This document shows, in pieces, positions 60,269-64,000 of a stretch of DNA of 64,000 nucleotides. The notes beneath the pieces are model-generated. The model saw only the letters and a program-made list of their open reading frames with translations, searched no databases and was not told where the DNA came from. Origin of the DNA: Dermatemys mawii. Its lineage: Eukaryota > Chordata > Testudines > Dermatemydidae. The DNA is taken from the NCBI GenBank assembly GCA_007922305.1, contig ML677386.1:7101802-7165801 (forward strand), in the 5' to 3' direction. Positions within the stretch are counted from its first letter, which is position 1. Every line of letters starts with the position of its first letter. A program made the translations under genes and the position numbers.

Positions 60269-60582
60269 AAATCATGAATTTGGATCAGGAGTTCCATGCA
60301 GGTGCTGTGCTCCTCTCCAAGGCTGGTCATAACTATGTGAAGCCTGTAGACAAGAAAAGGTAATGGAGTGGAGATGATGCCTTCAAAGCATAAGAAAAAG
60401 CTAGTCATAGCGGTGTGAAGTCTGTAGACAAGAAAAGGTAATCACGTGAAAAAAATGGCCTTCCTGAAGATGCACATTTGAGCCGGGCCCCTGAATGTCT
60501 GGACGACAGATTTCATAACCTGACAGATTTGCTCCACTTGGAATGTCCTGAGCCTTGGGAGGAAGAAGGAGTTGTACTGCAG
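60269..60582 (+). other. Coding-like fragments of unknown origin
   Basis: 60269-60359 is preceded by TTTTCTCTTTAG and followed by GTAATG and reads NLDQEFHAGAVLLSKAGHNY VKPVDKKR without a stop. A second open stretch, 60442-60582, reads GLPEDAHLSRAPECLDDRFH and LHLECPEPWEEEG and is followed by GTGAAA. The two are in different frames with a TAA between. I do not recognise either. They could be exons of an unknown gene, a processed-gene relic or part of a transposon. Confidence 0.3.
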
Positions 60583-60593
60583 GTGAAAGACAT

Positions 60594-60695
60594 GGAATCG
60601 TAGAAATGTAGGACTGGAAGGGCCCTCAGTAGGTCATCTAATCCAATCCCCTGCACTGAAGCAAGACTAAGTATTATCTAGACCACCTCTGACAT
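60594..60695 (-). repeat. CR1 3' end fragment
   Basis: GGAATCGTAGAAATGTAGGA CTGGAAGGGCCC and TAGGTCATCTAATCCAATCC CCTG are the antisense of a CR1 3' terminus. Confidence 0.8.
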
Positions 60696-61435
60696 AGAGC
60701 AGTTTGGAACTGGAATTGAGGAGGAGTAATTCTGGAGGAGAAAAATACAAGGAAAAACATTCTTATTCCACAAACAGTTAAATTGCTACTTAATTCAACA
60801 AGTCTAAAATACGCAGCTGTATTTTAGGAAATACACAAATATGTCACTGATATTGTTTGCTTATTTGCCTACCTGTCTTTTTAGTGGTAAATGGGAGAAG
60901 AATATACCACTGCTCATCAGAGATTGAGATTGAGTCAGCTTGCACCAGTGTAGTCTTTAATAGAGAGGAGGTCTTGACATTGATAGTGACAGATAGACAG
61001 ACTGGCATGAATTCATTGACCATTGCTCACTTTACCTAGGTGATTTCTATTTTAATACATGACTTGGAATCTGAGTGTTGTAAAACATGGAGTTAACCCT
61101 GACCCCACCATTGTCCAATTTCCGTTTTACAAATTGTGAAAAGCCCACTCAGAGATATGAAGCGCCTATGGTCATACTGGAGAAGAGCTAAGAGTACACC
61201 CAGATCTGATTCCTAGTCACGCAATTCAGCACCAAGTTCATCTTAACTTGAAGTCGCTCAACTTATTACCATTACTGCTGTTAAAGAGGTTAATAATTGA
61301 ACAGTTACCATAATTTACTCAAAATACAAGCATTTAAAAGCTTTTGTTTGTTGGTGGCCCATCATAAACTATGTGGCATTTGAACACCCTTAAGCACCAG
61401 CAGATAGCACACAGTTTTTGTTTCTCATGGGTTCT
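60696..61435. other. Unassigned sequence
   Basis: No gene or repeat recognised. Confidence 0.4.
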
Positions 61436-61625
61436 CAATCTTAATTGCACTGCAACTCCCTTTTGACAACAAAAATTACTACACGACCCCAGGAGCGGGG
61501 GATCAAAGCCTGAGCCCCGCTACCTTGGGCCTGGGGTGGGGGTGCCAAAGCCCAACCCTCTACTGCCCTAGGCAGAGGGACAAAGCTCTAGGCAGGGGCC
61601 TGTAACCTGAGCCCTGCCACCTAGG
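61436..61625. repeat. hAT-like or other DNA-transposon remnant
   Basis: GGTTCTCAATCTTAATTGCA CTGCAACTCCC followed by CCCAGGAGCGGGGGATCAAA GCCTGAGCCC is a common reptile repeat of hAT style with a GC-rich body. Right end not defined. Confidence 0.45.
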
Positions 61626-61639
61626 TCTGAAGCCCTTGG

Positions 61640-61790
61640 GAAATTCCTGGCTCTGCCACCATTTTGCTGGATGATCTTAGTGAAGTCACTTTCCTCCTGG
61701 TGCCTGTTTCCCCATCTGTGAAATGGGGATAATGAATCTGGCCACCTTTGTAAAGCACTTTGATATCAATGGATGAAAAGCACAATAGAA
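61640..61790 (+). repeat. MIR/CORE-type SINE
   Basis: TTCCTGGCTCTGCCACCATT, TTTCCCCATCTGTGAAATGG GGATAATG and TTGTAAAGCACTTTGATATC appear in the normal SINE order. Confidence 0.7.
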
Positions 61791-62620
61791 GAGCTGGATA
61801 CTACTGTCATGCTGTCTCCATATATATTCATCAACAATTTCTGCAGCTTCCAAAACTGTGGAAGGTTTTTAGTCACAGATGGCCGCTTGTACCTCGTCAG
61901 TGACTATCCACAGCAATTGTTCTTGCACCTGCATATCAAACAGTTTTTCATAGTTACCTTCCACCCCACCCTTATTAGTCATTTACTTGTAAAATTAAAG
62001 ATTTTGTGCACATATTCAATGAGTGATTTTGTCAAACATCTTAAGATTTTTATACTTCAATCAATAGGACTCAGGGATAATCTGAAACCTTTTCATGCAT
62101 TTCCTTTAACTGTCTTCTACACCTTAGCATCACTCTCCTCCATATCATTAAAAAATTGTCTTGCCTTCCCAGTTAATCTGGTCAGAAGAATTGGCATCCA
62201 CTTATCCTCTGGAATATTGTGGTCCTGCCATGGTCTCTCAAAGTTCTCTTACAATACAATCAGTCTCTTGATAAATGGGGCAAGCTTTTCCCACTCTCTG
62301 GTGCTGGATGGGGTGGACTCACTGGTTGAGGTTGCTGCTTTCGCTGCTCCAGTATTTGAGCTGCAATGTGTGATTTCTCTCTTCAGCCACTAGTTGTTCC
62401 GTGCATCTTTGGTGCTGTGGGCTTTCTCCTCCGTTTCAGCCTTGGCTTTGACTGCTGCCATATATTCCATGCATCATTGGTTGGCTTTCTCCTGAGCCTC
62501 AGTTTCCACATCCACAGCTCTGCCATCATTATTTCACAATCACATTCTTTCTGGGTTTCCAGGAGTTCCAATCTGGCCAGTTCCTTGCGGTTTCTTGGGC
62601 TGCAGGGCCTTTGAATGTTT
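61790..62620 (-). pseudogene. Gag/SCAN-like domain of a Gypsy (Gmr1-like) retrotransposon, decayed
   Basis: Read on the minus strand, a charged helical leader (62571 downwards, ELLETQKECDCEIMMAELWM) is followed by WMPILLTRLTGKARQFFND and, after frame changes, by blocks comparable to the helices of retrotransposon gag/SCAN domains down to about 61795. The SCAN domain of host zinc-finger genes is known to derive from this kind of gag. Several stops and frame changes make it a fossil. Alternatively it is a fragment of a SCAN-containing host gene, but no zinc finger is seen. The open plus-strand frame over it is a shadow. Confidence 0.5.
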
Positions 62621-63719
62621 GGTTAAAGCTTTGCCTGCCTCACAACCTTCGCCTGCCTCACAACCTAAGTCGTGCAGAACACAATGCTACCCACAGCCTC
62701 AGAAATAACCCTGACATTATAATCAAAGAGGCTGATAAAAGAGGTGCTGTTGTCATCATGGACAGGTCAGACTACCAAAAGGAGGCTACCAGACAACTCT
62801 CCAATACCAATTTCTACAGGCCACTTCCCTCAGATCCCACTGAGGAATATACCAAGAACCTGCACCATCTACTCAGGACACTCCCTACACTAACACAGGA
62901 ACAAATTAACATACACTTAGAGCCCCGACCGGGGTTATTCTATCTACTACCCAAGATCCAGAAACCTGGAAATCCTGGACGCTACATCATCTCGGGCATT
63001 GGCACTCTCACTGAAGGACTGTCTGGGTATGTGGACTCTCTACTCAAACCCTATGCCACCAGCACTTCCAGCTATCTCCGTGACACCACTGACTTCCTGA
63101 GAAAACTACAATGCATTGGTGACCTTCCAGAAAACACCATCCTAGCCACCATGGATGTGGAGGCTCTCTACACAAACATCCCACAGAGAGATGGAATACA
63201 AGCTGTCAGGAATAGTATCCCTGATGATGCCACAGCACAAGTGGTTGCTGAGCTCTGTGACTTTATACTCACACACAATTATTTCAAATTTGGTGATAAT
63301 AGATACCTCCAGACCAGTGGCACTGCTATGGGCACCTGCATGGCCCCACAGTATGCCAACATTTTTATGGCTGACCTGGAACAACGCTTCCTCAACTCTC
63401 ATCCTCTCACGCCCCTTCTCTATCTACGCTATATTGATGACATCATCATCATCTGGACCCATGGGAAGGAAACTCTGGAAGAATTCCACCACGATTTCAA
63501 CAGCTTCCACCCACCATCCACCTCAGCCTCGACCAATCTACATGGGAAGTCCACTTCGTAGACACCACAGTGCAAATTAGTGACGGCCACATTAACACCA
63601 CTCTATACCGAAAACCTACTGACAGCTATGCCTACCTTCATGCCTCCAGCTTGCATCCCAGCCACACCATACGATCCATTGTCTACAGCCAAGCACTGAG
63701 GTTATACTTTAGTCTTTAA
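62611..63719 (+). pseudogene. Penelope-like element reverse transcriptase, truncated and frameshifted
   Basis: The frame 62611-63561 becomes PLE-like from about 62698 (SLRNNPDIIIKEADKRGAVV). It contains RPGLFYLLPKIQK, motif A TMDVEALYTNIP (catalytic Asp at 63154-63156), motif B GTAMGTCMAPQYANIFM (from 63319) and motif C YIDD (63430-63441). A one-base shift near 63510 moves the reading to the frame that reads WEVHFVDTTVQIS and LYRKPTDSYAYLHASSLHPS, ending TAA at 63717-63719. The C-terminal GIY-YIG endonuclease is missing: the coding part joins tail B directly. The N-terminus is also missing. PLEs copy themselves by target-primed reverse transcription. Confidence 0.85.
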
Positions 63720-63745
63720 GGTGCCACAGAACTCTTTGTCACTGG
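63706..63745 (+). repeat. PLE tail B attached to the PLE coding part
   Basis: TTTAGTCTTTAAGGTGCCAC AGAACTCTTTGTC follows the reverse transcriptase without a gap, in the same orientation. It matches the fragments at 3346, 20410 and 52163. Confidence 0.7.
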
Positions 63746-64000
63746 TCAAAGCTTATGAGCAAAGCACCCAGTTTCTGATCTGGGTTTTCCTTTTAAAGGA
63801 TAGTCCCCCTGGAACACAAATGCTCCAGGTCTTTTATATCAAGACCCTCATATGACTGTAATTCACTCATTGGGACTAACCTTTAACCCTTAAAAACTCT
63901 TACTATCAAATCTATACTTTTAACTTCTCTGGGGTTATGCACTATAAACCCAACTGACCCCGAGTCATGTGAATCCTGTCAAGACTATGCCAACTGTCTG
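63746..64000. other. Unassigned sequence at the window edge
   Basis: No recognisable feature. Confidence 0.4.

Noticed and set aside
61773..62393. 206-residue plus-strand frame.
   Set aside because: It is the complement of the decayed gag/SCAN-like sequence; its composition (Leu, Phe, Ser) is that of an antisense shadow.

Overview
The window is vertebrate nuclear DNA, most likely from a turtle and at least from a non-avian reptile. It is AT-rich, its coding sequence is split into short exons by long introns, and its repeats are CR1 LINEs, Penelope-like elements (PLEs), Harbinger and hAT transposons with many small derivatives, MIR-type SINEs and retroviral-type solo LTRs. The turtle call rests on recognising several repeat families and is an inference.

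Host gene. One plus-strand gene is visible: the 3' part of FAM120B (constitutive coactivator of PPAR-gamma). Six coding exons with consistent phases lie at 10481-10653, 15712-15804, 40187-40393 (or 40196), 44462-44570, 45925-46065 and 51710-51762, ending in TAG. They encode roughly the last 260 residues. The 5' exons lie upstream of the window. A phase-compatible candidate alternative last exon with an acidic C-terminus lies at 57838-57872, followed by a 3'UTR-like stretch to about 59710.

Layout. 1-801: GC-rich non-autonomous hAT-like element. 1163-1406: Harbinger-type MITE. 1688-2348: solo LTR. 3346-8070: three-level nest in which a PLE 3' tail is split by a ~4 kb Harbinger element (trihelix gene on plus, DDE transposase on minus) whose right terminal repeat is split by a second solo LTR with a CCAT duplication. 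10481-15804: first two exons. 13043-13460: 3' end of a PLE with its GIY-YIG remnant. 16139-19214: a second, more decayed Harbinger in the opposite orientation. 19.8-40.2 kb: the large intron with SINE/LINE tails, an inverted PLE-tail unit (25784-25994), a U2 snRNA pseudogene (26341-26410), MITEs and CR1 copies at 33.9-36.4 kb. 40.2-51.8 kb: the last four exons with hAT and TTA-duplicating MITEs between them. 51.8-60 kb: downstream/3'UTR territory with a DIRS/LTR-like fragment and CR1 fragments on the minus strand. 60.3-60.6 kb: unassigned coding-like fragments. 61.8-62.6 kb: a decayed gag/SCAN-like domain on the minus strand. 62.6-63.7 kb: a PLE reverse transcriptase fused to a PLE tail.

Apart from FAM120B all coding sequence belongs to transposable elements, almost all broken. 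No bacterial-type operon, CRISPR array or prophage is present. The observations most worth checking are the alternative FAM120B last exon, the nested insertion, the inverted PLE-tail unit and the physical links between PLE coding sequence and two widespread tail repeats. All calls come from reading the sequence; no database was searched.
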